Positions 40,569-50,119 are shown, numbered from the stretch's first letter. The stretch is DNA of 64,000 bases from Enterovibrio qingdaonensis (GCF_028683135.1 NZ_JAJUBB010000020.1:1-64000); one strand, 5' to 3'. Translations and numbers: made by a program. The notes: a model not told the origin generated them from the letters alone.

Positions 40569-40829
40569 TTAAGATGAAGACGATGAACCACCAACGAGGC
40601 GATCACACATGCCTTTAGGAACAACAACGAATGCGTCTTTTTGACCATCTTTTGTAGATGTACCCGCACATGAGCTGGTCGACGTAGCACAGTCGTTTTT
40701 ACCTGCTTTTACGACGCCGTAGCACTTTTCTTTTTCTGCCGCTTGAGCAGGGGTTGCAGTTAGCGTGGTTGCACCTACAGCGAGCAGACTCGTAACGGCA
40801 GCAGCGACAGCAAGATTTGTCTTTTTCAT
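40569..40829 (-). CDS. bufA: Bufferin precursor peptide, DUF2282 (BufA1 type)
   Basis: The 86-aa protein has a Sec-type signal peptide (MKKTNLAVAA start, cleavage likely after AQA at 30) and a mature part with four Cys (36, 47, 54, 75) in the typical CYGVVKAGKNDC and PKGMCDRLVGG contexts, ending in a Ser tail. Relatives are RiPP precursors whose Cys are modified by BufB with BufC, giving a periplasmic copper buffer. ATG at 40829 with GAGG 7 nt before it is preferred to a TTG two codons upstream. It heads the minus-strand operon bufA-bufB-bufC-doxX. Confidence 0.88.
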   Translation of the reverse strand: MKKTNLAVAAAVTSLLAVGATTLTATPAQAAEKEKCYGVVKAGKNDCATSTSSCAGTSTKDGQKDAFVVVPKGMCDRLVGGSSSSS

Positions 40830-41217
40830 GTTCAATCCTCTCTCTTCGGACGGATGTCCTTAAGATTTTCAATTGGTTGTAATACGGCGCAGTCTTCATT
40901 AACGCGCTCCCCTAAAAGGATAGGACGCACGACTAAAAACTTTCGCCTTTAGGGTTATTTTTTAGTCAATAAAAAGTCAATCTTTGAAGTTGAAGGTATT
41001 AACGTGTTGATTTTGAAATGTATAAATCGGATGGGTCTTTTTTTATTACGTTAGTGCACAACGCTTGTTGGCCATTGATGTTGTGTCATCGGTTTGAACA
41101 AGACAAAAAATGAAAAGGGAATGTTAGCCGTGCTCACGTAATGTGCGGAAACCTGCATCTTGGGTGAGTTTCGGTATATAATCCTCAACCAGTGTATAAA
41201 TAACCAGTGAATGAACG
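40830..41217. other. Divergent promoter region between bufA and uvrD
   Basis: No gene is supported here. A perfect 9-bp inverted repeat, GACTAAAAA (40931-40939) and TTTTTAGTC (40959-40967), lies about 100 bases upstream of bufA and could be a regulator site. On the minus strand TTGACT occurs twice just upstream of it. A LexA-like box for uvrD is listed separately. Confidence 0.5.
41190..41209. promoter_or_regulatory. LexA-like (SOS) box before uvrD
   Basis: The sequence between CAGTGTAT and ACCAGTG matches 14 of 20 bases of the enteric SOS box, with the CAG half intact and the CTG half reading GTG. It lies 8 nt before the uvrD start and directly after a TATAAT (41177-41182). uvrD is SOS-induced in E. 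coli, which supports it. Confidence 0.45.
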
Positions 41218-43395
41218 ATGGACGTATCCCACCTGATTGACGGTCTTAACGACAAACAACGCGAAGCCGTGGCTGCTGAGCTTGGCAATTACCTTGTCCT
41301 TGCTGGCGCAGGAAGTGGTAAAACACGGGTGCTGGTTCATCGCATTGCTTGGTTAATGCAAGTTGAACATGCTTCACCGTTTTCGGTTTTGGCTGTGACC
41401 TTTACCAACAAAGCGGCAGCAGAAATGCGTGGTCGTATTGAGCAACTGATGCATGGCACCGCATCGGGACTTTGGTGTGGTACCTTCCACGGATTGTGTC
41501 ACCGTATTTTGCGCGCACACCACTTGGATGCGAACTTGCCTCAGGATTTCCAAATCCTCGATTCTGACGATCAGCAGCGTTTGCTTCGTCGTCTTATCAA
41601 AGCACAAAATTTAGATGAAAAGCATTGGCCAGCGCGTCAGGCGTCTTGGTACATCAATGCCAAAAAAGACGAAGGTCTTCGTCCTCACCACATCGACGCC
41701 CAGTTTGATCCGGTAGAGAAAACGTGGCTGCGTGTGTATGCCGCCTACCAAGAGGCGTGTGATCGCGCAGGCTTGGTCGATTTTGCTGAACTTTTATTGC
41801 GTTGCCATGAGTTGCTGCGCGATAAAACCCACATTCGTGAGCATTATCAGGCGCGCTTCCAGCATATTCTGGTGGACGAGTTTCAGGACACCAACAACAT
41901 CCAATACGCTTGGCTGCGCATGATGGCGGGTACCAAAGCAAACGTGATGATTGTGGGGGATGACGATCAGTCTATCTACGGCTGGCGTGGTGCAAAGATT
42001 GAAAATATCTCCCGCTTTTTGGAAGACTTTGCGGGCGCACAAACCATTCGCTTAGAGCAAAACTACCGTTCAACGGGCAACATACTAAAAGCGTCTAACC
42101 ACCTGATCGAAAACAACGCTGAACGTATGGGCAAGAGTCTTTGGACTGACGGTCATGAAGGTGAGCTGATTTCGGTTTATAGCGCGTTCAATGAATTGGA
42201 CGAAGCGCGTTTTGTAGTGGGTAAAATTAAAGCCTGGCATGACGACGGTGGTGCGCTGAATGACACCGCCATGCTTTACCGAAACAACGCCCAATCACGT
42301 GTACTGGAAGAAGCCCTTATTCAAGCGGGATTGCCATACCGTATTTATGGCGGTATGCGATTCTTCGAACGTCAGGAAATTAAAGATGCGCTGGCATACC
42401 TGCGTTTGATGGCCAACCGTTTTGACGATGCGGCATTCGAGCGTGTGGTCAATACGCCAACCCGTGGCCTTGGTGACCGTACCTTAGAAACCATTCGTTT
42501 GGCAGCGCGCGACCGTGGCGCGACCATGTGGGAAGCGAGTAATCAGCTTCTTGAAGAGCAAGTGTTGGCCGGCCGTGCGGCAAACTCCTTGCGCCGATTT
42601 ATCGAATTGGTCAATGCATTGGAAGATGACACTCGCGAAATGGCACTGTTCCAACAGACTGACTACGTGATTCAAAACTCCGGTCTTCGCGCGATGTATG
42701 AAGCGGAGAAAGGCGAGAAAGCGCAAGCACGTATCGACAACTTGGAAGAGCTTGTGACAGCGACTCGCCAGTTTGAAGTGCCGGAAGAGGTACAAGACAC
42801 CATGTCGCCGCTATCCGCATTCCTTTCGCATGCCGCATTGGAAGCGGGCGAAGGGCAGGCTGATGAGTTTGATGATGCTGTCCAACTGATGACGCTGCAC
42901 AGTGCCAAAGGTCTAGAATTCCCGATGGTATTCATGGTGGGCGTGGAAGAGGGAATGTTCCCGAGTCAGATGTCTGCCGAAGAAGCGGGACGTCTCGAAG
43001 AAGAACGTCGTCTTTGCTATGTAGGCATGACCCGCGCGATGAAAAAGCTGTATATCACGCATGCTGAGATGCGTCGTGTGTACGGCAAGGATATGTTCCA
43101 TAAAGCGTCGCGTTTTATCCGTGAGCTGCCAGAAGAGTGTCTGGAAGAGGTACGGATGCGCGCCAAGGTTTCTCGCCCAGCAGCGGCGACAGGACGATTT
43201 TCGCAAACTCAGACCCAACAGAATTTCAATCAAACTGGATTTAGTTTGGGCCAGCGCGTTCTGCACCCTAAGTTTGGTGAAGGTACCATCATTAACTTCG
43301 AAGGCAGCGGTCAGCAAAGCCGTGTGCAAGTTGCTTTCAATGGTGAAGGTATTAAATGGTTGGTGACCCAATACGCCAAACTGGAAGCCATGTAA
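41218..43395 (+). CDS. uvrD: DNA helicase II UvrD
   Basis: The 725-aa SF1A helicase unwinds DNA 3'-5' in nucleotide excision and mismatch repair. It has Walker A GAGSGKTR (about 31-38), AVTFTNKAAAEM, DEFQDTN, GDDDQSIYGWRGA, LEQNYRS, TLHSAKGLEF and VGMTRA. The C-terminal extension ends in the Tudor-like RVLHPKFGEGTI segment that contacts RNA polymerase. Length and ATG fit E. coli UvrD. A terminator follows. Confidence 0.97.
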   Translation: MDVSHLIDGLNDKQREAVAAELGNYLVLAGAGSGKTRVLVHRIAWLMQVEHASPFSVLAVTFTNKAAAEMRGRIEQLMHGTASGLWCGTFHGLCHRILRAHHLDANLPQDFQILDSDDQQRLLRRLIKAQNLDEKHWPARQASWYINAKKDEGLRPHHIDAQFDPVEKTWLRVYAAYQEACDRAGLVDFAELLLRCHELLRDKTHIREHYQARFQHILVDEFQDTNNIQYAWLRMMAGTKANVMIVGDDDQSIYGWRGAKIENISRFLEDFAGAQTIRLEQNYRSTGNILKASNHLIENNAERMGKSLWTDGHEGELISVYSAFNELDEARFVVGKIKAWHDDGGALNDTAMLYRNNAQSRVLEEALIQAGLPYRIYGGMRFFERQEIKDALAYLRLMANRFDDAAFERVVNTPTRGLGDRTLETIRLAARDRGATMWEASNQLLEEQVLAGRAANSLRRFIELVNALEDDTREMALFQQTDYVIQNSGLRAMYEAEKGEKAQARIDNLEELVTATRQFEVPEEVQDTMSPLSAFLSHAALEAGEGQADEFDDAVQLMTLHSAKGLEFPMVFMVGVEEGMFPSQMSAEEAGRLEEERRLCYVGMTRAMKKLYITHAEMRRVYGKDMFHKASRFIRELPEECLEEVRMRAKVSRPAAATGRFSQTQTQQNFNQTGFSLGQRVLHPKFGEGTIINFEGSGQQSRVQVAFNGEGIKWLVTQYAKLEAM

Positions 43396-43412
43396 TCACG
43401 GGTTTCGCGCAT

Positions 43413-43443
43413 AAAAAAGAGGTGGCCTTGGCCACCTCTTTTT
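43413..43443. terminator. Bidirectional terminator after uvrD
   Basis: AAAAAAGAGGTGGCC-TT-GGCCACCTCTTTTT lies between convergent genes. Confidence 0.88.
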
Positions 43444-43461
43444 GTTGTAGAAATAACGCGT

Positions 43462-43968
43462 TTATTCGCTAGGCGTTTTTGGTGCCCACAGGCTCGACAA
43501 TGCACTTGTCAGCCCTTCGCTCGCACCTTCACCAGTGAGGTAATCGATAATAACAGGTGCAAATTTTTGCACCATTTCAGGGTCCAGCCCCAGCATGTTG
43601 AAGACCTTCTGTACCGACGCAATGTCGGACAGGTTGCTACCTAGGCCAGCAGGGATCATTTTGGTGAGGGAGTCCATGCCCGGCACTTTTTCCAGCAGTT
43701 CATTACCTTGCGAATCCCCGAGTGCTTGATAGGCCATGGCTAGCATGGCACCTGCACCGCCAGCGGCTTGCGAATCATTAACCGCAAGATCTTTTGACAA
43801 TAATTCAGTCAAAGGATTGTCCGCGACTTGAGAGCTTACGCCAGAGAGTAAGTTGCTGGCATCTTTGTTCGCTTCACTAAGCAAATCGCCAAAGCCTGTT
43901 GCCTTGCTAGGCGCAGCAACCAGGATTAGCAGCGACGACAGCATCACCCAAATTACATTTTTTCTCAT
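43462..43968 (-). CDS. DUF2780-type exported protein
   Basis: The 168-aa protein has a signal peptide (about 1-24, ending near SKATG) and a helical mature part with Gly/Ser-rich links (LLSGVSSQVADNPLTELLS, GAGAMLAMAYQALG). The pattern resembles the DUF2780 family of secreted proteins common in Vibrionaceae; the function is unknown. ATG at 43968 with AGGA before it is preferred to a TTG two codons upstream. Confidence 0.7.
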   Translation of the reverse strand: MRKNVIWVMLSSLLILVAAPSKATGFGDLLSEANKDASNLLSGVSSQVADNPLTELLSKDLAVNDSQAAGGAGAMLAMAYQALGDSQGNELLEKVPGMDSLTKMIPAGLGSNLSDIASVQKVFNMLGLDPEMVQKFAPVIIDYLTGEGASEGLTSALSSLWAPKTPSE

Positions 43969-43993
43969 TCTCAAGTCCTCTTGTGTTCTCTAT

Positions 43994-45769
43994 CTATTGC
44001 GCGATCACTAAACCTTCTCGCCTTGGGTCGGCGCCACCTTCCAATGATTCGCTATCCACCACAATACCGTGCAACCCAGAGGTTAAGTCACGGACATTTA
44101 CCTCAAAACCCATATTTTCCAGTGCAGGTTTAAAGCTCTCTGCATCTGTACCTGCTTCGATATCATAGGTGCCGAAACGGTTTACCAAGTGTGGCAAATC
44201 GATGGCGGACTGTATGTCTAATCCCCAATCTAAATGGGCAATCAGGGTTTTGGCGACATACCCTATGATTCGGCTGCCCCCTGGTGAGCCAACGGCCATA
44301 TACGGTTTTCCATCACGCATGACAATCGTTGGTGCCATGGATGAGCGTGGACGTTTGCCGGGTTCTACACGGTTAGCGATGGGATAACCATCTTTATGCG
44401 TCTTAAACGAAAAGTCGGTGAGTTCATTGTTGAGCAGAAAGCCGCGCGTCATTATGCGCGAGCCAAATCCGTTCTCGATAGTGGTGGTGATGGAAACTAT
44501 GTTGCCATTTTTATCCACAATGGAGAAATGGCTGGTGGAAGGGAGCTCAAGAGATGCATCGTCGGCCCATGTTGGCGTCACATTGGCATGGCTAAATTGA
44601 GGCTGACCGGGTGTTACTGTTTCCAGTGCCCCGCTTTCTGGTATGAGTGCCGCGCGGCTTTCGAGATACGCTGGATCGAGCAGGCCTTCAACGGGGACGG
44701 GAACATAATCGCTGTCTGCAATATATCGTCCACGATCGGCGTAGGCCAGTCGCGAGGCATCACCAAACAGACGCCAGCTTTCTGGATTATCTTTGCCAAG
44801 CTCTTTTAATGGGAAGTGACTGAGAATTCCCAGTATTTGGCCGACAGTGATGCCGCCTGATGTTGGCGGCCCCATGCCACAGATACGGTATTGATGGTAC
44901 GGCGAACAAACGGGCTCTCGCTCTACAATACGATAGTCGGCGAGGTCTTTTTTGCTGAGCACGCCAGGGTTGCCTGCCGCTTGCTGTACCGTGGCAACAA
45001 TGTCGTCAGCAATGACGCCTTCATAGAAATGGTCGATATCCTCCGCCACGAGTTTCAATGTGTCGGCATAGGCTTGGTTGATAAGGCGATCGCCGATGCT
45101 GAGCGGGTTACCATTGTCGTCAAAGAAATACTGGTAAGTGGAGGGATAGCGACGCAGCCTGTCTGCATCCCCTTCGATCAGTCCCGCTAATCGTGGTGAC
45201 ACTTCAAAGCCTTGCTCTGCGAGGGTGATCGCTGGCGTTAACACCGCGCGCCATGAGAGGTTACCAAAACGGGCGTGGGTGTCATGCATTAAGCGTAACG
45301 TGCCTGGCGTACCAACAGAGCGTCCTCCCACCACGGCGTCAAAAAATTTCAGTGGCTTGCCATTGCCATCGAGAAACAGAGTGGGTGTCGCGGCCATTGG
45401 GGCGGTTTCACGTCCATCAAACGTAGTCAGTGCCTCAGCCTTATTGTCCCAATACACCAAAAATGCACCGCCACCGATCCCTGAACTTTGTGGCTCAACC
45501 AGACCCAAAACCGTTTGGACGGCAACCATGGCATCAATGGCGTTGCCACCGGCTTTTAATATTGCAGCCCCGGCTTTAGTCGCGTGAGGGTTTGCGGCAG
45601 CGACCATCCATTGTTCACCTTTGACGCTTTTTCGCATCACACTGCCTGTTGCGAGCTCGGGCGCAACGCTGTCAGCAACATCGGCTTCAACTGTAGCCTG
45701 TGCAAACTGAGGGAAGAGACTTGCAGAAACCATGACCAAAAGAAGTTGGATGGAAGGGAGAGTTCTCAT
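43994..45769 (-). CDS. ggt: Gamma-glutamyltransferase (glutathione hydrolase)
   Basis: The 591-aa N-terminal-nucleophile hydrolase cleaves glutathione and moves its glutamyl group, in the periplasm. It has a signal peptide (about 1-25), substrate-binding Arg in FDGRETAP, and the self-cleavage site before Thr412 (PSTSHFSIV) that makes the large and small subunits; GSPGGSRI forms the oxyanion region. Length fits the family. No near partner gene is seen. Confidence 0.95.
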   Translation of the reverse strand: MRTLPSIQLLLVMVSASLFPQFAQATVEADVADSVAPELATGSVMRKSVKGEQWMVAAANPHATKAGAAILKAGGNAIDAMVAVQTVLGLVEPQSSGIGGGAFLVYWDNKAEALTTFDGRETAPMAATPTLFLDGNGKPLKFFDAVVGGRSVGTPGTLRLMHDTHARFGNLSWRAVLTPAITLAEQGFEVSPRLAGLIEGDADRLRRYPSTYQYFFDDNGNPLSIGDRLINQAYADTLKLVAEDIDHFYEGVIADDIVATVQQAAGNPGVLSKKDLADYRIVEREPVCSPYHQYRICGMGPPTSGGITVGQILGILSHFPLKELGKDNPESWRLFGDASRLAYADRGRYIADSDYVPVPVEGLLDPAYLESRAALIPESGALETVTPGQPQFSHANVTPTWADDASLELPSTSHFSIVDKNGNIVSITTTIENGFGSRIMTRGFLLNNELTDFSFKTHKDGYPIANRVEPGKRPRSSMAPTIVMRDGKPYMAVGSPGGSRIIGYVAKTLIAHLDWGLDIQSAIDLPHLVNRFGTYDIEAGTDAESFKPALENMGFEVNVRDLTSGLHGIVVDSESLEGGADPRREGLVIAQ

Positions 45770-45903
45770 TGTTCGTCCTTTTCACGCCCGCCAATTGGAC
45801 TTTGAGTATAGTTCTCGATCGAATATGGCGTGTCGGATTAATGAGGCAATGTGAGTGAATTTTGTTTTTGTGGCAGAGAGATAGTAAAAGTTGCGAGGTA
45901 ATA

Positions 45904-45931
45904 AAAAAGCGGCACTGGCCGTGCCGCTTTT
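45904..45931. terminator. Terminator after rarD
   Basis: AAAAAAGCGGCAC-(TGGCC)-GTGCCGCTTTTT; on the minus strand it follows the rarD stop codon at 45939. Confidence 0.82.
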
Positions 45932-45938
45932 TCGGGCG

Positions 45939-46844
45939 TTAACCTTTTTGCGCTTTGCGGGTTTTTTGCCGCTGCCTGACAGCATCAAAGGTAAAGATCA
46001 CCAGCGCTGTCCAAATAAAGGCAAAGGTGGTTGCTTTGTCGGCGGAAAACGGTTCGTGATAAAGACCGACGGCCAGCATAAACATCAAGCTCGGACCAAT
46101 GTATTGGAAGAAGCCGAGAGTGGATAGGCGTAGTTTGGTTGCTGCGCCGTTAAAGCAGAGCAATGGCAAGGTGGTAACCACGCCAGCCGCCATCAGCAAC
46201 AGGTTCAACGCCATGCTGTTATCCAACATGTTCGAAGTCGGGCTGTCGGCGATAAACAACAGATATATCACAGCAGCAGGCAGCAACACTGCGGTTTCAA
46301 TGAATAGCCCAGTCGCTGCATCGACGTTAATTTTTTTACGCAGCAACCCGTAACAGCCAAAGCTGCCCGCTAAAACTAAAGCGACCCAAGGTAGTGAGCC
46401 AAAGGTGACCACCTGAATCGCTACGCCTGAAAATGCCAATGTGACGGCAAGCCATTGCAGCTTTCTAAAGCGCTCACCTAAAAATGCCATGCCGAGCACA
46501 ACGTTAATAAGAGGGTTAATAAAGTAACCAAGGCTCGCATCTAACATATGTCCGGCGTTCACGGCCCAAATGAAAATAAGCCAATTGGCCGCGATGACCA
46601 CAGCGGTAATGGTGAGCAGTCCCAGTCGTTTCTTGTCTTTCAGAAGCAGTTTTACACGCGACATGCTGCCACTCATGCGAATAATGAGAGCCAGAAAAAA
46701 GAAGGACCAAAGAATACGGTGCACCAGCACCTCAAAGGGAGGCACCTCAGTCAGTGCTTTAAAGTAGATGGGGGCAATGCCCCACATGGTGTAGGCACCG
46801 AGTGCCAGAATCACACCGCGACGTGTTTGTTGCGCGTCATTCAC
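45939..46844 (-). CDS. rarD: RarD, EamA-family transporter
   Basis: The 301-aa protein has ten membrane helices and matches RarD (GAYTMWGIAPIYFKAL, HRILWSFFFL, NWLIFIWAVNAGHMLDASLG, YFINPLINVVLG, TLGFFQYIGPSLMFMLAV). Its substrate is not established; it was linked to chloramphenicol resistance in Pseudomonas. It is read from the GTG at 46844 (MNDAQQTRRG), which fits the family; the frame extends 34 codons upstream without a plausible start. Confidence 0.9.
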   Translation of the reverse strand: MNDAQQTRRGVILALGAYTMWGIAPIYFKALTEVPPFEVLVHRILWSFFFLALIIRMSGSMSRVKLLLKDKKRLGLLTITAVVIAANWLIFIWAVNAGHMLDASLGYFINPLINVVLGMAFLGERFRKLQWLAVTLAFSGVAIQVVTFGSLPWVALVLAGSFGCYGLLRKKINVDAATGLFIETAVLLPAAVIYLLFIADSPTSNMLDNSMALNLLLMAAGVVTTLPLLCFNGAATKLRLSTLGFFQYIGPSLMFMLAVGLYHEPFSADKATTFAFIWTALVIFTFDAVRQRQKTRKAQKG

Positions 46845-47121
46845 TGCAAAATCTCTATATCTAAATAAGCTAAAGAACAAAAACCGCCATCTGGTGGTAC
46901 GTGCAGCGAAAAATAAGGTGGCTAAAGGTAAGTGATGGGTGTACATCCAACATACGCTTTATATTTAAACGTTTTTGCTGCTCTCGCCAGTATATGGACT
47001 TCGCTTGTTTAAGCACACCTTTTAAGATGAGAAAAATTGAACAAACAGTTCGGTGCTGTTGACCTTTTATCCAAGCTTCGCTGCGTTTAGAATGAGCGGC
47101 TACCCTACCATGAGAGGCAAC

Positions 47122-48963
47122 ATGACCGTCACTGACCCATCATTAGAGCAAACACAAGATCTGACCGTTTTACAGACAGTGTTTGGCTATCACAGCTACA
47201 GGGACGGCCAAAAAGAAATCATCGATGCCGCGATTGCGGATCAAGATTGTCTGGTCATCATGCCGACGGGTGGGGGGAAAAGTCTTTGCTATCAAGTTCC
47301 CGCCTTGGTTCGCGACGGGTTAACCGTGGTGATTTCGCCACTGATTTCTTTGATGAAAGATCAGGTTGACCAACTTCTCGCGAATGGTGTTCAGGCCGCG
47401 TGCCTGAACTCTTCCATGACACCGGAAGAACAGGGGAACACCTGGCAAGCATTGCGAGATGGCAGCTTAAAGCTGCTCTATGTGTCTCCTGAACGTATCT
47501 TGATGCGTGATTTTATCGAACGTTTACAATCGGTAACGCTATCACTGATTGCGGTTGATGAAGCGCACTGTATTTCACAGTGGGGACATGACTTCCGACC
47601 TGAGTATGCGCAGTTGGGGAGTCTCAAGCAGCATTTCTTGAATGTGCCTGTGATGGCACTGACCGCGACAGCAGACGACACCACGCGTCAAGATATCTGT
47701 CAGCGATTGGCTTTGTCGTCTCCTCATATTTATTTGGGCAGTTTCGATCGTCCAAATATTCGCTATACCTTGATCGAAAAGCACAAACCGCAAGCACAGC
47801 TAACCCAGTTTTTGACATCTCAAACTGGTCAAAGCGGCATTATCTACTGCAATAGCCGCAAACGTGTTGAGCAGGTCGCGGAAAAGCTCTGCGATCAAAA
47901 TATTCGGGCTGCGGCGTACCATGCGGGCATGACGAATGAACAGCGCGCCTGGGTACAAGAAGCCTTTCAGCGCGATGATGTGCAGATTGTTGTGGCAACG
48001 GTGGCGTTTGGCATGGGCATTAACAAACCTAACGTCCGTTTTGTCGTGCACTACGATATCCCGCGTAATATCGAATCCTACTATCAAGAAACGGGACGTG
48101 CAGGGCGTGATGGCCTGCCTGCAGAAGCGGTGATGTTTTACGATCCGTCTGATATTGGCTGGCTGCATCGCTGCTTAGAAGAAAAACCAGACGGTCCGCA
48201 AAAACAGGTAGAGAGCCATAAACTCAATGCCATGGGTGCGTTTGCAGAAGCGTTAACGTGTCGCCGATTAGTGTTGCTGAATTACTTTGGTGAATACCGC
48301 GAGCAGCCATGTGGCAACTGCGATATCTGTTTAGACCCGCCAACCATGTTTGATGGTACGGAAGTGTCACAAAAAGCCTTGTCTAATGTGTATCGGGTCA
48401 ATCAGAGTTTTGGTGTTGGCTACACCGTAGAAGTGCTGCGTGGTATGCAAAACCAGCGTGTTAAAGAGCACGGCCATGACAAAGTCAGCACGTATGGTAT
48501 TGGTAAAGATTTCAGTCATGAGTACTGGGTCAGTATTTATCGCCAGCTAATCCATCGAGGCTATCTGGTGCAGAACATTGCGCGTAGCTCAGTGCTGCAA
48601 TTGACCGAAGAGGCACGCCCGGTGTTAAGAGGGGAGATTGCCCTTGAACTCGCCATACCGCGTCTTGGTTTGTCACCACGTTCAAAAGCGGACAAGCTGG
48701 GCAAGCGAAACTACGACAAGAAACTGTTCGCAAAACTTCGCAAACTGCGCAAAGCCATTGCCGATGAAGAAGATATTCCACCTTACGTGGTATTTAACGA
48801 TGCAACCTTGATTGAAATGGCGGAGATGATCCCAACGTCGCAAGGCGAAATGCTGGCGGTGAATGGCGTGGGTCAGCGCAAGCTCGAAAAATACGGTGAT
48901 GTCTTTTTGGATGTTATCGAAGACCATATCACTTTAGGATCAGACAACGCGAGTTATGGATAA
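47122..48963 (+). CDS. recQ: ATP-dependent DNA helicase RecQ
   Basis: The 613-aa SF2 helicase unwinds DNA 3'-5' in RecF-pathway repair. It has [12 protein letters not shown] (about 47-58), [14 protein letters not shown] (about 146), [25 protein letters not shown], the zinc Cys set (CRRL, CGNCDIC, near 380-403), a winged helix and a C-terminal HRDC domain. ATG at 47122 with GAGG before it gives the E. coli-like length; the frame is open from 47053. Confidence 0.97.
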   Translation: MTVTDPSLEQTQDLTVLQTVFGYHSYRDGQKEIIDAAIADQDCLVIMPTGGGKSLCYQVPALVRDGLTVVISPLISLMKDQVDQLLANGVQAACLNSSMTPEEQGNTWQALRDGSLKLLYVSPERILMRDFIERLQSVTLSLIAVDEAHCISQWGHDFRPEYAQLGSLKQHFLNVPVMALTATADDTTRQDICQRLALSSPHIYLGSFDRPNIRYTLIEKHKPQAQLTQFLTSQTGQSGIIYCNSRKRVEQVAEKLCDQNIRAAAYHAGMTNEQRAWVQEAFQRDDVQIVVATVAFGMGINKPNVRFVVHYDIPRNIESYYQETGRAGRDGLPAEAVMFYDPSDIGWLHRCLEEKPDGPQKQVESHKLNAMGAFAEALTCRRLVLLNYFGEYREQPCGNCDICLDPPTMFDGTEVSQKALSNVYRVNQSFGVGYTVEVLRGMQNQRVKEHGHDKVSTYGIGKDFSHEYWVSIYRQLIHRGYLVQNIARSSVLQLTEEARPVLRGEIALELAIPRLGLSPRSKADKLGKRNYDKKLFAKLRKLRKAIADEEDIPPYVVFNDATLIEMAEMIPTSQGEMLAVNGVGQRKLEKYGDVFLDVIEDHITLGSDNASYG

Positions 48964-49264
48964 CACACTCTTTTCGATCTCTCACTTTGACGCCAAAGAA
49001 GGACGTCTTGTGCTGGCAGCCGATGGGTTGGATTTTGATAATACAGAAATCTACCTTGACGCCTTATGCCAACTGATAGGAGCAACGGCTTCTGACAAGC
49101 AAACTGACGCCGATTTGCATTCTTGGATTATCGAGTTTGAAGGCGTTCGCTTCTTACTGAAAGGCGAGCACTACAGTGCCAGTGTGTGGTTGGAAAAGCT
49201 CGATGCCGATGGCGACGAAGAGTTAACGTTCTTGCATGGCTGGCTGTCAAAACAGCTTTCGTGA
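48956..49264 (+). CDS. DUF3630-like small protein
   Basis: The 102-aa acidic protein overlaps the end of recQ by 8 nt, so it is probably co-translated. It looks like a small soluble alpha/beta protein, with ITEL-type mixed pattern and [20 protein letters not shown] (65-84) in the middle. I place it in the DUF3630 family from memory of its context and sequence; no function is known. Confidence 0.65.
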   Translation: MDNTLFSISHFDAKEGRLVLAADGLDFDNTEIYLDALCQLIGATASDKQTDADLHSWIIEFEGVRFLLKGEHYSASVWLEKLDADGDEELTFLHGWLSKQLS

Positions 49265-49282
49265 TGTTCAATTCAAAGCGGG

Positions 49283-49310
49283 TTGTCAGCTAAAAGAATT
49301 GCTGTATAAT
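49283..49310 (+). promoter_or_regulatory. Sigma-70 promoter of yhhQ
   Basis: TTGTCA (49283-49288) and TATAAT (49305-49310) are 16 nt apart. Transcription would start near 49317 and run through a small hairpin (GCCAGA/TCTGGC, 49327-49346) and the preQ1 riboswitch. Confidence 0.65.
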
Positions 49311-49359
49311 TCGCCACCTCTTAAGCTGCCAGACTGTAAAATCTGGCAAATATAGTAAC

Positions 49360-49391
49360 TTTGGGTTCCCTCGCCCCCAATGACAAAAAGG
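49360..49391 (+). promoter_or_regulatory. PreQ1-I riboswitch before yhhQ
   Basis: TTGGG (49361-49365) pairs with CCCAA (49376-49380); the loop holds TTCCCTCGCC and the A-rich tail GACAAAAAGG follows. This is the compact H-type pseudoknot of the preQ1-I class, and the tail GG belongs to the ribosome binding site (AAGG, 49388-49391) of yhhQ. Ligand binding would hide that site and lower translation. The downstream gene, a queuosine-precursor transporter, fits the ligand. Confidence 0.78.
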
Positions 49392-49397
49392 TTCACA

Positions 49398-50063
49398 ATG
49401 AGCACTTTTACGCCTGCGCAACAGCGCAAAGCCCTCTCTTTTTTGGTGGTTTTCCACCTTGTAATCATTGCGTCTAGCAATTATCTGGTACAGCTGCCTT
49501 TTACCATTTTTGGTTTTCACACCACTTGGGGCGCATTTACCTTCCCGTTTATTTTCCTCGCGACTGATCTGACTGTCCGTATTTACGGTGCAGGCATGGC
49601 GCGTAAGATCATTTTCAGTGTGATGGTGCCATCTCTGCTGATTTCTTACGTCCTCTCGGTGTTGTTCTTCCAAGGGCAATATCAAGGTCTCGGTCACCTG
49701 ATGGAATTTAACCTGTTTGTTGCGCGTATCGCAGCGGCAAGCTTTATGGCTTACCTGCTTGGACAAATCCTCGACATTCACGTATTCAATCGTCTACGCC
49801 AAACCAAACAGTGGTGGGTTGCACCAAGCTGTTCAACCTTGTTTGGTAATGCCATTGATACGTTGGCGTTTTTTGCTATTGCGTTTTACAACAGCCCAGA
49901 TGCCTTTATGGCAGCGAACTGGACCGAAATTGCATTAGTGGATTACGCGTTCAAACTGGTGATCAGCCTAGGCCTGTTTGTTCCTATGTACGGTGTGTTG
50001 CTGAACTATTTGGTCAGCCGAATTACACAGGTGAACACGGCGGTGGAAACCAAGTTGGTCTAA
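49398..50063 (+). CDS. yhhQ: Queuosine precursor transporter YhhQ
   Basis: The 221-aa membrane protein has six helices and the YhhQ/COG1738 pattern (FHTTWGAFTFPFIFLATDLTVRIYG, quoted in part: TWGAFTFPFIFLATDLTVRI; and SNAIDTLAFF-like GNAIDTLAFFAIAF). YhhQ imports preQ0/preQ1 for queuosine tRNA modification. ATG at 49398 is 6 nt after the AAGG that is part of the riboswitch; an ATG at 49380 lies within the riboswitch and has no ribosome site. Confidence 0.92.
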   Translation: MSTFTPAQQRKALSFLVVFHLVIIASSNYLVQLPFTIFGFHTTWGAFTFPFIFLATDLTVRIYGAGMARKIIFSVMVPSLLISYVLSVLFFQGQYQGLGHLMEFNLFVARIAAASFMAYLLGQILDIHVFNRLRQTKQWWVAPSCSTLFGNAIDTLAFFAIAFYNSPDAFMAANWTEIALVDYAFKLVISLGLFVPMYGVLLNYLVSRITQVNTAVETKLV

Positions 50064-50086
50064 CACCAACAATAAGTAATTGAGGG

Positions 50087-50119
50087 AAAAAAGAGCCGAT
50101 CACCAGATCGGCTTTTTTT
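50087..50119 (+). terminator. Terminator after yhhQ
   Basis: AAGAGCCGATC-ACCA-GATCGGCTTTTTTT is a strong stem with a T run. Confidence 0.88.

Noticed and set aside
40699-40899. A 66-codon minus-strand frame with many Cys and Arg overlapping the start of bufA
   Set aside because: It overlaps bufA in another frame, and the Cys/Arg-rich composition comes from reading the Ala-rich signal peptide out of frame. The bufA frame has the better ribosome site and a recognised family.
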